From the NCBI RefSeq assembly GCF_000711885.1, contig NZ_JONK01000004.1, forward strand, positions 1-64,000: 64,000 nucleotides of DNA, given 5' to 3'. A model generated the notes under the pieces. It was given only the letters and a program-made list of their open reading frames with translations. It was not told the DNA's origin and searched no databases. Shown here in pieces: positions 28,376 through 37,064 of this stretch (its first letter is position 1; each line of letters begins with the position of its first letter). The stretch comes from Chromobacterium haemolyticum DSM 19808 (GTDB lineage: Bacteria > Pseudomonadota > Gammaproteobacteria > Burkholderiales > Chromobacteriaceae). Made by a program: the position numbers and the translations under genes.

Positions 28376-29578
28376 ATGTCTCTGCCGATCAGCCAGCTGG
28401 ACAGCTACACCATGCTGCATGTGATGCGCTCCACCCACCTGTCCGTGCCGCACGCCTTGTTGGGCGCTGCCTTGCTGACCGGCCTGGAATGGGGGAGGGC
28501 GCCGCTTGCGGCCGCCTTGCTGTGGCTGCTGCTTTTTAGCCTGCTGCTGCTGAGCTTGTGGGGCACCACTTGGCGCGCCAGCCGCTGCCCCGAACACGAC
28601 GATTGGCAGATCGCCGCCTTGTATCGGCGCTTCTCAGCGCAGATCGTCGCCGCGGGCTCGGGCTGGGGCGCCGCGGCCTGGATTCTGATGCCTGGAGACG
28701 ATCTGACATATAGTCTGATCGTGGTGCTGTGGGGCATTGCGGTCAGCGCGGTGCAAGGCGCGATGCTGTCGGCGCGCCGTGAGCTGTTTTATGGTTTCGT
28801 CGGTCCGCTCTGGGGCTTGCTGCTGCTGCGTCTGTTCCTCTCTCCGGAGCCGGTGCTGCGCTGGGTGGGCGCTTCCGGCCTCGTCTATTGCCTGTCGCTG
28901 ACGTTGTTCACCTCTTTGTTGCATCGCTTTGCGCTGGAGTCCATGGGACAGCGCGCAGAAAACGCCAGCCTGATGCGAGAGTTGACGTTGGAGCAGGCGC
29001 AGTTGGATAGTTACAACGCGATGCTGGAGCAGAAAAACATAGAACTGGACGGGGCGGTGGAGCGCATCAGCGAGCTGGCCTCGCGCGATCCCTTGACCGG
29101 CGTGTTGAACATGCGCTCCTTGATGCGGGAAATGGAGCGCTTGCTGGAACATTCGGAAACCCAGGGCGCGCCTTTCGCCATCGCCATCATCGATCTGGAC
29201 CATTTCAAGCGCATCAACGACAGTTGCGGCCATGCGCGCGGCGACGAGGTGTTGCAACAGCTGTGCGCGCTGGCGCAGCAGGCGCTGGTGGATGGCGAGC
29301 TGTTCGGCCGTTACGGCGGGGAGGAGTTCCTGCTGCTGGCGCCTGCCTGCAGCGGCTCTGAGTTGAACCGGCGCATGGAGGCGCTGCGCGGCAAGGTGGG
29401 TGGCTGGGACTGGCGGCGTCTGACCGGCGACTTGCCCGTGACCTTGTCCTGCGGCGTGGCCGCCTGGCGGCGGGGCGTGGACCCGCTGAGTCTGCTGCAA
29501 CAGGCGGACAAGGCGCTGTATCAAGCCAAGGCGCAGGGGCGCGACCGCGTCTGCCTGGCGAGAGAGGGCGAGGCGTGA
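28376..29578 (+). CDS. Membrane-bound diguanylate cyclase (GGDEF), first of a pair
   Basis: The 400-residue protein has about five to six hydrophobic helices in residues 1-185, a short coiled segment (EQKNIELDGAVERISELASRD contains the linker) and a GGDEF domain from about residue 240. The active-site loop reads RYGGEEF, so synthesis of c-di-GMP from two GTP is expected. The product-inhibition site RxxD, normally just before RYGG, is absent (VDGE in that position). The membrane part matches no sensory domain I recognise. It overlaps the next GGDEF gene. Confidence 0.9.
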   Translation: MSLPISQLDSYTMLHVMRSTHLSVPHALLGAALLTGLEWGRAPLAAALLWLLLFSLLLLSLWGTTWRASRCPEHDDWQIAALYRRFSAQIVAAGSGWGAAAWILMPGDDLTYSLIVVLWGIAVSAVQGAMLSARRELFYGFVGPLWGLLLLRLFLSPEPVLRWVGASGLVYCLSLTLFTSLLHRFALESMGQRAENASLMRELTLEQAQLDSYNAMLEQKNIELDGAVERISELASRDPLTGVLNMRSLMREMERLLEHSETQGAPFAIAIIDLDHFKRINDSCGHARGDEVLQQLCALAQQALVDGELFGRYGGEEFLLLAPACSGSELNRRMEALRGKVGGWDWRRLTGDLPVTLSCGVAAWRRGVDPLSLLQQADKALYQAKAQGRDRVCLAREGEA

Positions 29579-30807
29579 GGCGGAGACTGGGCATTCTGAT
29601 GCCGTTTCCCTGGCAAGCGCCTCATCCGCAGTTGGAGGCGGAATTGGTGCGTCAGTTCGTTTCCATGCTCCAGCTTTCGATTCTGCAGTCTTTCATCGCC
29701 ATCCCGCTATTTGGTCTGCTGATGTTCGGGCATGCGCCCGGCTGGCGCATCTTGAGCTGGGTGGGGATGTTCCTGCTGATGCAGTTGCTGTTCGCGCGCC
29801 TGGTTTATCGTTTTCGCCGTGACGCGCATAGCCAGGATCAAGTGTTCCGGCATTATCAGGCGCTGCGGCAGTTGATGCTGTTCAGCGCGCTGGTGTGGAG
29901 CATGATGATGTGGTTCATGTTTCCCCAGACGGAGGGGCCTTACCGCATCGTGGTGGTGCTGTGGCTAGCCGGCGGCTTCGCCGCGGTCTGCCTGCTGCTG
30001 GCCCCGTGCCGCGATCTGCACCTGACGTTTTTCGTCGGTTACTGGATATACCCGCTGTATCGTTTCCACTGCGAGGGCACTTTGCTGTACAGCGCTTTGC
30101 TGGTGGGCGCGGTGATCTTCATCCTGGTGCAGTGGGAATTCCTGTCCAGCTTCAATCCCCTGCTGCGCGACACCGTGAGACTGCGCGAGCGCAATGCGGT
30201 GGTGCTGCGCTGCCTGCAAGCGCTGTACGCGGAAAGCGCGGCCAAGCGGGAACTGCTGGAGCAGCGCAGGCAGATGTTGCAGCAGGCGGCTGAGCAGATG
30301 AATCTGCTGGCGGACTCCGACGTGTTGACCGGCTGCTTGAATCAGCGGGCCTTGCGTTGCCGGATGGCGGAACTGGATCAGTCCAACGAGGCGGTCTGGA
30401 GCCTGGCGATGTTGGATCTGGACGAGTTCAAGCAAGTGAACGACCGCTTTGGCCATTTGGTGGGCGACCAGGTGTTGCAGCAGGCGGCGCAGCTCATTGC
30501 CTCCTGTCTGGAGGGCTGGATGACGCTGGCGCGCTATGGCGGAGAGGAGTTTGTGGTGCTGGCCCCTGGCTTGGCGCCTGAGAGGCTGGCGGAGAAGATG
30601 GAGGCGGTCAGGCTGCGCCTGGCCCAAGCTCAACTGGACGGATTACCCGACGGCTACGCGCAGACGGTGTCCATCGGCGTGGCGGGCCAGCCGCCACTGA
30701 ACGGCAGCCAGCAGGCTTTGCTGCAGGCGGACGCCGCCTTGTACCGGGCCAAAGCATCCGGTCGCAACCGGGTGTGCGTGTGGGACGCTGAGCCGGAGCG
30801 GGGTTAG
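29575..30807 (+). CDS. Membrane-bound diguanylate cyclase (GGDEF), second of a pair
   Basis: The 410-residue protein has the same plan: five to six membrane helices to about residue 200, a coiled coil (ESAAKRELLEQRRQMLQQAA) and a C-terminal GGDEF domain with RYGGEEF. The RxxD inhibitory site is again missing. GTG 29575 overlaps the upstream stop (GTGA), implying translational coupling; ATG 29599 is the alternative. The two neighbours look like a diverged tandem duplication. The stop TAG (30805-30807) overlaps the TTA flank and first base of repeat R4. Confidence 0.88.
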   Translation: MRRRLGILMPFPWQAPHPQLEAELVRQFVSMLQLSILQSFIAIPLFGLLMFGHAPGWRILSWVGMFLLMQLLFARLVYRFRRDAHSQDQVFRHYQALRQLMLFSALVWSMMMWFMFPQTEGPYRIVVVLWLAGGFAAVCLLLAPCRDLHLTFFVGYWIYPLYRFHCEGTLLYSALLVGAVIFILVQWEFLSSFNPLLRDTVRLRERNAVVLRCLQALYAESAAKRELLEQRRQMLQQAAEQMNLLADSDVLTGCLNQRALRCRMAELDQSNEAVWSLAMLDLDEFKQVNDRFGHLVGDQVLQQAAQLIASCLEGWMTLARYGGEEFVVLAPGLAPERLAEKMEAVRLRLAQAQLDGLPDGYAQTVSIGVAGQPPLNGSQQALLQADAALYRAKASGRNRVCVWDAEPERG

Positions 30808-30946
30808 AACCTGTTCACGATCTGCTGCGCTGCGGCGATACGGCGTTAAAAACAAGCTCAAAATGCTCATGTACCACGTGTACATTCCGCTTTTTCGCTC
30901 GTTTTCGCCTTGTCTCGCTCTTGCTCGCGAGATCGTGAACAGGCTC
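30807..30946 (-). repeat. Palindromic MITE-like repeat, copy R4 (140 bp, inverted orientation)
   Basis: The ends are GAACCTGTTCACGATCTGC and GAGATCGTGAACAGGCTC. Both flanks are TTA (30804-30806 and 30947-30949). It is inverted relative to R1-R3. The left TTA plus the first G of the element forms the stop codon of the second GGDEF gene. The right TTA is shared with R5. Confidence 0.88.
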
Positions 30947-30949
30947 TTA

Positions 30950-31089
30950 GAGCTTGTTCAAAGTCTGCTGCGCCGCGGCGATACGGCGTTGAAAACCGCT
31001 TCAAAATGCTCATGCACCGTGTGTACACTCCGCTTCTTCATCCGTTTTCGTCCTGTCTCGCTCTTGCTCGCGAGATTTTGAACAGGCTC
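30950..31089 (-). repeat. Palindromic MITE-like repeat, copy R5 (140 bp, tandem with R4)
   Basis: The ends are GAGCTTGTTCAAAGTCTGC and GAGATTTTGAACAGGCTC. It follows R4 head-to-tail with a single TTA between them; the right flank is TAA (31090-31092). R4 and R5 fill the gap between the convergent GGDEF and tesA genes; I see nothing else there. Confidence 0.88.
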
Positions 31090-31149
31090 TAATACAGTCG
31101 CCGCCGCAAATGTCCCGACGCAACGGAAAACCGCCGCGCGGGAGGTGTT

Positions 31150-31749
31150 TCAGCTCAGCGGCAGCTTGGCCTTGACCGTGCGCATCATCGCGGGCTGGGC
31201 GGCGGCGACAGGGTGCAGCCCGTCCGGTTGGAACTGGGACAAATCGGCCTCGAAGCCGGCCACCAGCAAGGGCACGAAGGAGAGGCGCTCGCGTTTGGCC
31301 AAGTCGGCGTAGGCTTTGCGGAACTCGGCGCCGTATTGCGGGCCATAGTTCGGGGGCAGGGCCATGCCCACCAGCACTACCTTGGCCTTGCTTTGTTTGG
31401 CCAAGGCGATCATCTTGGACAGGTTGCCGCGCATCTGCTCCAGCGGCAGGCCGCGCAGCCCGTCGTTGGCGCCCAGCTCCAGCACCACGATGTCCGGACG
31501 ATGGCGCGCCAGTGCGTCTGGCAACCTGGCCAGGCCGCCGGCGGTGGTTTCGCCTGAGATGCTGGCATTGACGATGCGGTGCTTCGCCCCCATCTCCTTG
31601 GCGAGCAGGCTGACCCAGCCCTGGCCGGGAGACAGGCCGTAACCGGCGGACAGGCTGTCTCCGAATACCAATATCGTGGCGGCGGACGCCGGCAACATCA
31701 GCAGGCACAGGCCGGCGGAAAGTAGAACTTTGCTTAGTATCGAGCGCAT
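31150..31749 (-). CDS. tesA: Periplasmic SGNH esterase/lysophospholipase, TesA-like
   Basis: The 199-residue protein has a signal peptide (MRSILSKVLLSAGLCLLMLPASA), then block I GDSLSAGYG with nucleophile S32, block III GANDGLRG with N95 and a C-terminal DGLHP that supplies the catalytic Asp and His. E. coli TesA is a thioesterase I/protease I/lysophospholipase L1 of the same size. ATG 31749 is only 2 bases from the ATG of the divergent ybbA-like gene, so each promoter must lie within the other gene. Confidence 0.93.
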   Translation of the reverse strand: MRSILSKVLLSAGLCLLMLPASAATILVFGDSLSAGYGLSPGQGWVSLLAKEMGAKHRIVNASISGETTAGGLARLPDALARHRPDIVVLELGANDGLRGLPLEQMRGNLSKMIALAKQSKAKVVLVGMALPPNYGPQYGAEFRKAYADLAKRERLSFVPLLVAGFEADLSQFQPDGLHPVAAAQPAMMRTVKAKLPLS

Positions 31750-31751
31750 AA

Positions 31752-32444
31752 ATGAATCCAATTGAAACTCAGGCGGTGTTGTCGGCCAGCGAGCTGGCCA
31801 AGCAGGTGCATTTCCACGGCGAGCCGCTGAACATCCTGCGCAGCGCCACGCTAACCCTGTATCCGGGCGAGAGCGTGGCCATCGTCGGCGCTTCCGGTTC
31901 CGGCAAGTCTACCCTGTTGTCCCTGTTGGCGGGTCTGGATCATCCGTCCGGCGGCGAGGTGTCCTTGTTTGGCCAAGCCTTGTCCGGCTTGAGCGAAGAC
32001 GCGCGCGCGCTGCTGCGCAGAGACAAGGTGGGGTTCGTGTTCCAGAATTTCCAGCTGATGCCGCAACTGACCGCGCAGGAAAACGTGATGCTGCCGCTGG
32101 AGCTGGCCGGCCGCGCCGACGCGCGCGAAGCGGCGCGCCAGATGCTGGACCGCGTCGGCCTCAGCCATAGGCTGGGCCATTATCCGCGCCACTTGTCCGG
32201 CGGCGAGCAGCAACGAGTCGCCTTGGCGCGCGCCTTCGTCATTCACCCCGGGCTATTGTTCGCCGACGAGCCCACCGGCAATCTGGACCCGCACAGCGGC
32301 CGCCAGATCATCGATCTGCTGTTCCAGCTCAACGCCGAGCAGGGCACCGCTCTGGTGCTGGTCACCCACGACACCGAGCTGGCCAGCCGCTGCGACGCCA
32401 TCTACCGGCTGGTGGAAGGCAAGCTCAACGGGGCGCGCTCATGA
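31752..32444 (+). CDS. ybbA: ABC transporter ATP-binding protein, YbbA/LolD-like
   Basis: The 230-residue ATPase shows Walker A GASGSGKST, the signature LSGGEQQRV and Walker B LLFADEPTG. It belongs to the MacB/LolD group that drives mechanotransmission rather than membrane passage. Together with the following permease and divergent tesA it reproduces the E. coli tesA-ybbA-ybbP locus. Its stop overlaps the permease start by four bases (ATGA). Confidence 0.92.
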   Translation: MNPIETQAVLSASELAKQVHFHGEPLNILRSATLTLYPGESVAIVGASGSGKSTLLSLLAGLDHPSGGEVSLFGQALSGLSEDARALLRRDKVGFVFQNFQLMPQLTAQENVMLPLELAGRADAREAARQMLDRVGLSHRLGHYPRHLSGGEQQRVALARAFVIHPGLLFADEPTGNLDPHSGRQIIDLLFQLNAEQGTALVLVTHDTELASRCDAIYRLVEGKLNGARS

Positions 32445-34933
32445 CTCTCGCCGGCCGCTTAACCTTGGTGTTGCGCTTCATCCGCCGCGAACTGGTGTCC
32501 GGCGAGCTCACCATCCTGGCCCTGGCTCTGGTGGTGGCGGTGATGGCGATGAGCAGCGTGGCCTTTTTCTCCGACCGCGTAGAGCGCGCGCTGACCACCC
32601 AGGCCACGCAGCTGCTGGCCGCGGACTTGGTGCTCAACGGCAATCAGCCGGCGTCGGAGCCTATCCGCCGCGAGGCGGAGAAGCGGGGCCTGCGGCTGGC
32701 CGACAACATCAGCTTTCCTTCCATGGTGTTTTCCGGCGGCCAGGCGGCTTTGGCCACGTATAAATCGGTCAGCGACAACTATCCCCTGCGCGGCGAAGTC
32801 AGCGTGAGGCTGGCCGACGGCCGCATCGCCAGCGGCAGCTTGCGACCGGCCGCGGGCACTGCCTGGGCCGACGCCAGGCTGATGCGGCGCTTGAAGCTGA
32901 AGCTGGGCGACACCCTGGGCGTGGGAGGCGCGCAACTGCGGCTGGCCGGCGAAATCATCCGCGAGCCGGACGGCGCGATGGATTTGTACAACTTCGTGCC
33001 GCGGCTGATGTTCAACCGCGCCGACCTGGCCGCCACCGGCCTGATCCAGGAAGGCAGCCGCGCGCGGTGGCGCTTGATGTTCGCCGGCGACGATCGCGGC
33101 ATCGCCGATTTCCGCCAGTGGCTGGACAAGGCCAAGCCCAAAGACGCGCGGCTGGAAAACGTCGAGGAGGCGAGGCCGGAGGTGCGCACAGCGCTGGAGC
33201 GCGCGCGGCGCTTTCTCGGCCTGACCGCGATGCTGACCGTGGCGCTGGCCGCGTCAGCGGTGGCGCTGGTGGTTCGCCGTTACCTGGCGCGCCATTGGCA
33301 GCAGGTGGCGGTGCTGCGCTGCCTGGGTCTGACGGCGGGCGAGGTGTGGGGCTTGTTCGTCAGCCTGTTTCTATTGTTGGGGCTGCTGGCCGGCGCTTTG
33401 GGCACCGCCGGCGGCTTCGGTGTGCAACTGGCGCTGATGCGGCTCGCCAGCGGTTATGTCGGCGAGATTCTGCCGGATCCGGGCTGGCTGACCTGGCTGG
33501 TGGGGCCGTTGGCCTCGCTGGTGTTGCTGGCCGGCCTGGCTCTGCCGCCCTTGATGGGCATACGCGACGTGCCGCCGGCGGCGGTGCTGCGCGATGAATT
33601 GACGCCGACGCGTCAGGGCCTGCTGGCGCCCTTGCTGGCCCTGGTGGCGCTGCTGGGCCTGGCCGCCTGGCAAGTTGGCGACCTGGCTGTGGCCGGCTGG
33701 CTGCTGGCCGGCATGCTGGGTTTCTTCGCCGCGGTGGGCGCGCTGGCGCTGGGCGTGGTCTATCTGATGCGGCGGCTGCCGCGCGGACGCCGCGTGGGCT
33801 GGCGCTTCGGCATCGCCAATATCGCCCGCCGCCACTGGCTGGCGGTGATCCAGATCGTGTCCTTGTCGGTGGGCCTGATGGCCTTGCTGACGCTGACCAT
33901 TGTGCGCGACGACCTGATCGGCGCCTGGCAACGCAGCGTGCCGGCGGACGCGCCGAATAAATTCGTCATCAATATTCAGCGCCACCAGCTCGACGGCGTG
34001 CGCAACGCCTTCGCCGCGGAGGGACGCGCGGCGCCTGAATTGGCGCCCATGGTGCGGGCGCGGCTGATCGCGATCAACGAGCGCCCGGTACGGCCATCCG
34101 CGTATGAGGACGAACGCGCGCGGCGCTTGGCCGAGCGGGAGTTCAACCTCTCTTGGCGCGATGAGTTGCCGCCGGGCAACAAGCTGACGGCGGGCCAGTG
34201 GTGGCCAGTTCAGAAACGGATTCCGCCGCAGTTCTCGGTGGAACGGGAACTGGCCGGCACTTTGGGCATCAAGCTGGGCGATACGCTGGTTTTCGATCTG
34301 GCCGGCACCGCTTACCGCGCCAAGGTCACCAGTTTGCGCGAAGTGCCGTGGGACAGCTTCCGCGTCAATTTCTTCGTGATCGGCACGCCCGGTCAGTTCA
34401 GTCAGCAGCCGGCCAGTTGGATCACCAGCTTCCGGCTGGAGGCGGCGGACGAGGATTTCGTCAATCGCCTGGTGGGCGAGTTTCCCAATCTGACCGTGAT
34501 CGACGTCGGGGCGATCCTGACCGAGGTGAGGGCGATGATGGACAAGCTGTCGCGCGGCATCGAGGCCATGTTCGGCCTGGCCTTGGCCGCCGGCGTGCTG
34601 GTGTTGTGGGCGTCGCTGGCGGCCACTCGCGACGAGAGGCTGTTCGATGTCGGTCTGATGCGGGCGCTGGGGGCGTCGCGGCGGCAGGTGCGCAGCGTGG
34701 TGCTGGCGGAACTGGCCTGGCTGGGCGCGTTTTCCGGTTTATTGGCGGCATTGGGCGCGATGGGCATCGGCGCTTTGGCTTCGGTCAAATTGTTCAACCT
34801 GCCCTTGGTGTTCAATCCGTGGCTGTTGCCCGCCGGCATCGCCTGTGGCGCGCTAGTGGTGGTGGTGGCCGGTTGGCCGCTCGTCGGGAGAGTGACCCGG
34901 ACTTCGCCGATGGCGGTGTTGAGAGCGATTTGA
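32441..34933 (+). CDS. ybbP: ABC transporter permease, YbbP-like (FtsX family)
   Basis: The 830-residue protein has an N-terminal helix followed by a large periplasmic domain, two FtsX modules (around residues 255-380 and 700-830) and four additional membrane helices between them, the ten-helix plan of YbbP/AcbP-type permeases. Its substrate is not known; the fixed link to TesA suggests lipid or lipoprotein handling in the envelope. Confidence 0.9.
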   Translation: MTLAGRLTLVLRFIRRELVSGELTILALALVVAVMAMSSVAFFSDRVERALTTQATQLLAADLVLNGNQPASEPIRREAEKRGLRLADNISFPSMVFSGGQAALATYKSVSDNYPLRGEVSVRLADGRIASGSLRPAAGTAWADARLMRRLKLKLGDTLGVGGAQLRLAGEIIREPDGAMDLYNFVPRLMFNRADLAATGLIQEGSRARWRLMFAGDDRGIADFRQWLDKAKPKDARLENVEEARPEVRTALERARRFLGLTAMLTVALAASAVALVVRRYLARHWQQVAVLRCLGLTAGEVWGLFVSLFLLLGLLAGALGTAGGFGVQLALMRLASGYVGEILPDPGWLTWLVGPLASLVLLAGLALPPLMGIRDVPPAAVLRDELTPTRQGLLAPLLALVALLGLAAWQVGDLAVAGWLLAGMLGFFAAVGALALGVVYLMRRLPRGRRVGWRFGIANIARRHWLAVIQIVSLSVGLMALLTLTIVRDDLIGAWQRSVPADAPNKFVINIQRHQLDGVRNAFAAEGRAAPELAPMVRARLIAINERPVRPSAYEDERARRLAEREFNLSWRDELPPGNKLTAGQWWPVQKRIPPQFSVERELAGTLGIKLGDTLVFDLAGTAYRAKVTSLREVPWDSFRVNFFVIGTPGQFSQQPASWITSFRLEAADEDFVNRLVGEFPNLTVIDVGAILTEVRAMMDKLSRGIEAMFGLALAAGVLVLWASLAATRDERLFDVGLMRALGASRRQVRSVVLAELAWLGAFSGLLAALGAMGIGALASVKLFNLPLVFNPWLLPAGIACGALVVVVAGWPLVGRVTRTSPMAVLRAI

Positions 34934-34985
34934 GTTTGATGGTCAAAGCTGAGAGTCAAGCGGGGCGAAACCCGCAAGGAGACGC

Positions 34986-35513
34986 ATGATGGATGCGATA
35001 GTACAGGCGGCAATGGCCAAGTGGCCGAACGTGCCCGCCGTGTTTGGCTGGTTGCGGCTGGACGCGCGCGGCCAGTGGTGGATCAAGGACGAGCGCTTGC
35101 AGCATGAGGCGATGACCGAGTTTTTTGGCCGCAACTACAGCCGCGACGGTCTGGGGCGCTGTTATGTGCAGAACGGGCCGCAAAAAGTCTATGTGACGCT
35201 GGACGCCGCGCCGCTGGTGGCGCGGCGCACTCCGTCGGGTTGGAGCACGCTGCCGTACGACGACGACGTGCCGGCGCGCTCCGCCTGGCTGACGCCGGAA
35301 GGCATGTTGTTGATCGAGATCGGCGGCGAGCTGGCGGCGGTGGATGACCGCGACCTGGCCGCGGTGCTGGAAGAAGGGGCGCCGGGCTGGGACGGCGACA
35401 TGGCCTCGTTGCCGGACAGGCTGGCGTTGGGCAAGGCGGCGATTCCGCTGGGGAAGGAGAGCCTGCCGGATTTGTGGCTGCGTTACGGCATTGTCGGACG
35501 GCCCAAAGGCTGA
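34986..35513 (+). CDS. Conserved hypothetical protein (DUF2946-like)
   Basis: The 175-residue protein has no signal or membrane helix. It begins MMDAIVQAAMAKWPNVPAVFGWLRLDARGQW, a pattern I associate with a betaproteobacterial DUF family, probably DUF2946, but the name is from memory. The start is supported by AAGGAG. It follows the ybbP-like gene by 52 bp and may share its transcript. It ends before a strong terminator. Confidence 0.75.
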   Translation: MMDAIVQAAMAKWPNVPAVFGWLRLDARGQWWIKDERLQHEAMTEFFGRNYSRDGLGRCYVQNGPQKVYVTLDAAPLVARRTPSGWSTLPYDDDVPARSAWLTPEGMLLIEIGGELAAVDDRDLAAVLEEGAPGWDGDMASLPDRLALGKAAIPLGKESLPDLWLRYGIVGRPKG

Positions 35514-35528
35514 GCCGTTTCACCGTCA

Positions 35529-35560
35529 AACAAAACCCCGGGCTTGCCCGGGGTTTTGTT
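35529..35560. terminator. Strong bidirectional terminator
   Basis: The 14-bp arms AACAAAACCCCGGG (35529-35542) and CCCGGGGTTTTGTT (35547-35560) pair perfectly around CTTG. With A-rich and T-rich sides it can work on both strands between convergent genes. Confidence 0.88.
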
Positions 35561-35578
35561 TGGTCCGCGGATGGCTTA

Positions 35579-35721
35579 GAACCTGTTTACGATCTCGCGA
35601 ACAAGGGCGAAACAAGGCGAAAACGGCTGAGAACGCCGAATGTACATGGCGTACATGAGCATTTTGAGCTTGTACTCACCGTGCAACGCTCCACGAAGCG
35701 CAGCAGACTTTGAACAAGCTC
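35579..35721 (+). repeat. Palindromic MITE-like repeat, copy R6 (143 bp)
   Basis: The ends are GAACCTGTTTACGATCT and AGACTTTGAACAAGCTC, with TTA on both sides (35576-35578, 35722-35724). The centre is ATGTAC-ATGGC-GTACAT. The right TTA is the antisense of the MFS gene's stop codon TAA. Confidence 0.9.
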
Positions 35722-36993
35722 TTAGAGCGGACGCGACTCCACCTGCACCAGACGCTTGCGCCCAGCCAACATGCCCATGGCGAAGGTGGCGGCGGAGATG
35801 AGCGTGAACAACAGACCCAGCGGCCACAAGCTGTGGGTCTGGTCGCGGATCAGGCCTACGCTGAGCGGACCGAGAGAAGCCAGCGCATAGCCGACGCCCT
35901 GGGCCATGCCGGACAGATGAGCGGCCACATGGGGATCCGGCGAGCGCAACGCCAGCAGGCTCAACGCCATGCTGAACAGGCCGCCTTGGCCCAGACCCAG
36001 CAGCACCGCCCAGAACAGCAGGCTGTCTGTCGGCGCGAACAGCATGCCGAGCAGGCCGCTGATCACCAGCGCCACGGTGACGGCGATCGGCGGGCGCTGG
36101 TCGCGACAGCGCTGTCCCAGCGCCGGCACCAGCAGCGAGGACACCACCTGCACCATGATGGAAATGGACAGCAGCAGGCCGGCGTGCAGCGCGGTCTCGC
36201 CGCGGTCTATCAGGATGGACGGCAGCCAGCCGAACACGATGTAGGCCATCGACGACTGCAAACCCATGAACAAGGTGACTTGCCAGGCCAAGGGATCGCG
36301 CAGCAAGCCGCGCACCAGCCATTGACCGTGATGGGACGCCTGCCGGATCCGCGTTTGCGGCCACCACACCAGCAAGGCCAGCAGCGCCGGGCTTGCCCAG
36401 ATCGCCAACGCGCCTTGCCAGCTGTCGCCCATCCAGCGCATGGCCGGCACGGTGAGACCGGCGGCCAGCGCCGCGCCCAGGCACAGCGCCATGGTGTAGA
36501 CCCCGGTCATCAGGCTGACCTGAGCGGGGAAGTCGCGTTTGACAATGCCGGGCAGCAATACGCCTATGACGCCGATGCTGGCGCCGGCCAAGGCTGAACC
36601 GGCGAACAGGCCGAATTGACCGAACTGAGTGCGCAGCAAAATGCCCAGCGCCAGCGTCACCAGGATGAGCGCGATGGTTTTTTCGCTGCCCCAGAGGCGG
36701 GCCAACCGCGGCGCCAAGGGGCCGAAAAGACCGAGACAGGCCACGGGCAGCGTGGTGAGTAGGCCGGCCATCAGGCCGCTGAGCCCGCGGCTGGCGGCGA
36801 CATCGCGCAGCACTGGGGACAGGCTGGACAGCGCCGGCCGCAGATTGACGCCGACCAGGATCAGGCCCAGCAGCAACAGCCAGGGACGGTGCAGCGCGGG
36901 ACGTTGGCTTTGCACGCCGGCGTCGTCTATCTCGGCGTCGATCAGCGTGTCTTCGACCGGCAAATGATCCGGCACGGATTTGGAGGTGGACAT
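35722..36993 (-). CDS. MFS transporter, CynX/NimT type
   Basis: The 423-residue protein has a charged, cytoplasmic N-terminus of about 45 residues and then twelve membrane helices. The first transmembrane motif, GVNLRPALSSLSPVLRD, is typical of the CynX/NimT (cyanate, nitroimidazole) branch of the major facilitator superfamily. The substrate is unknown. ATG 36993 was chosen for its AAGGAAG site over an upstream start. The adjacent GntR-type gene lies 71 bp upstream in the same direction and probably controls it. Confidence 0.88.
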   Translation of the reverse strand: MSTSKSVPDHLPVEDTLIDAEIDDAGVQSQRPALHRPWLLLLGLILVGVNLRPALSSLSPVLRDVAASRGLSGLMAGLLTTLPVACLGLFGPLAPRLARLWGSEKTIALILVTLALGILLRTQFGQFGLFAGSALAGASIGVIGVLLPGIVKRDFPAQVSLMTGVYTMALCLGAALAAGLTVPAMRWMGDSWQGALAIWASPALLALLVWWPQTRIRQASHHGQWLVRGLLRDPLAWQVTLFMGLQSSMAYIVFGWLPSILIDRGETALHAGLLLSISIMVQVVSSLLVPALGQRCRDQRPPIAVTVALVISGLLGMLFAPTDSLLFWAVLLGLGQGGLFSMALSLLALRSPDPHVAAHLSGMAQGVGYALASLGPLSVGLIRDQTHSLWPLGLLFTLISAATFAMGMLAGRKRLVQVESRPL

Positions 36994-37064
36994 GGGTCTT
37001 CCTTCTGCGCTTTTGTTGTTGTCGGAGCGGGCTCCCCGCGCCAGGGGGCCGACTCGAATCTGGC

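Noticed and set aside
30863-31092. Short frames inside repeats R4 and R5
   Set aside because: They are translations of the palindromic element; near-identical peptides appear at other copies only because the DNA is repeated.
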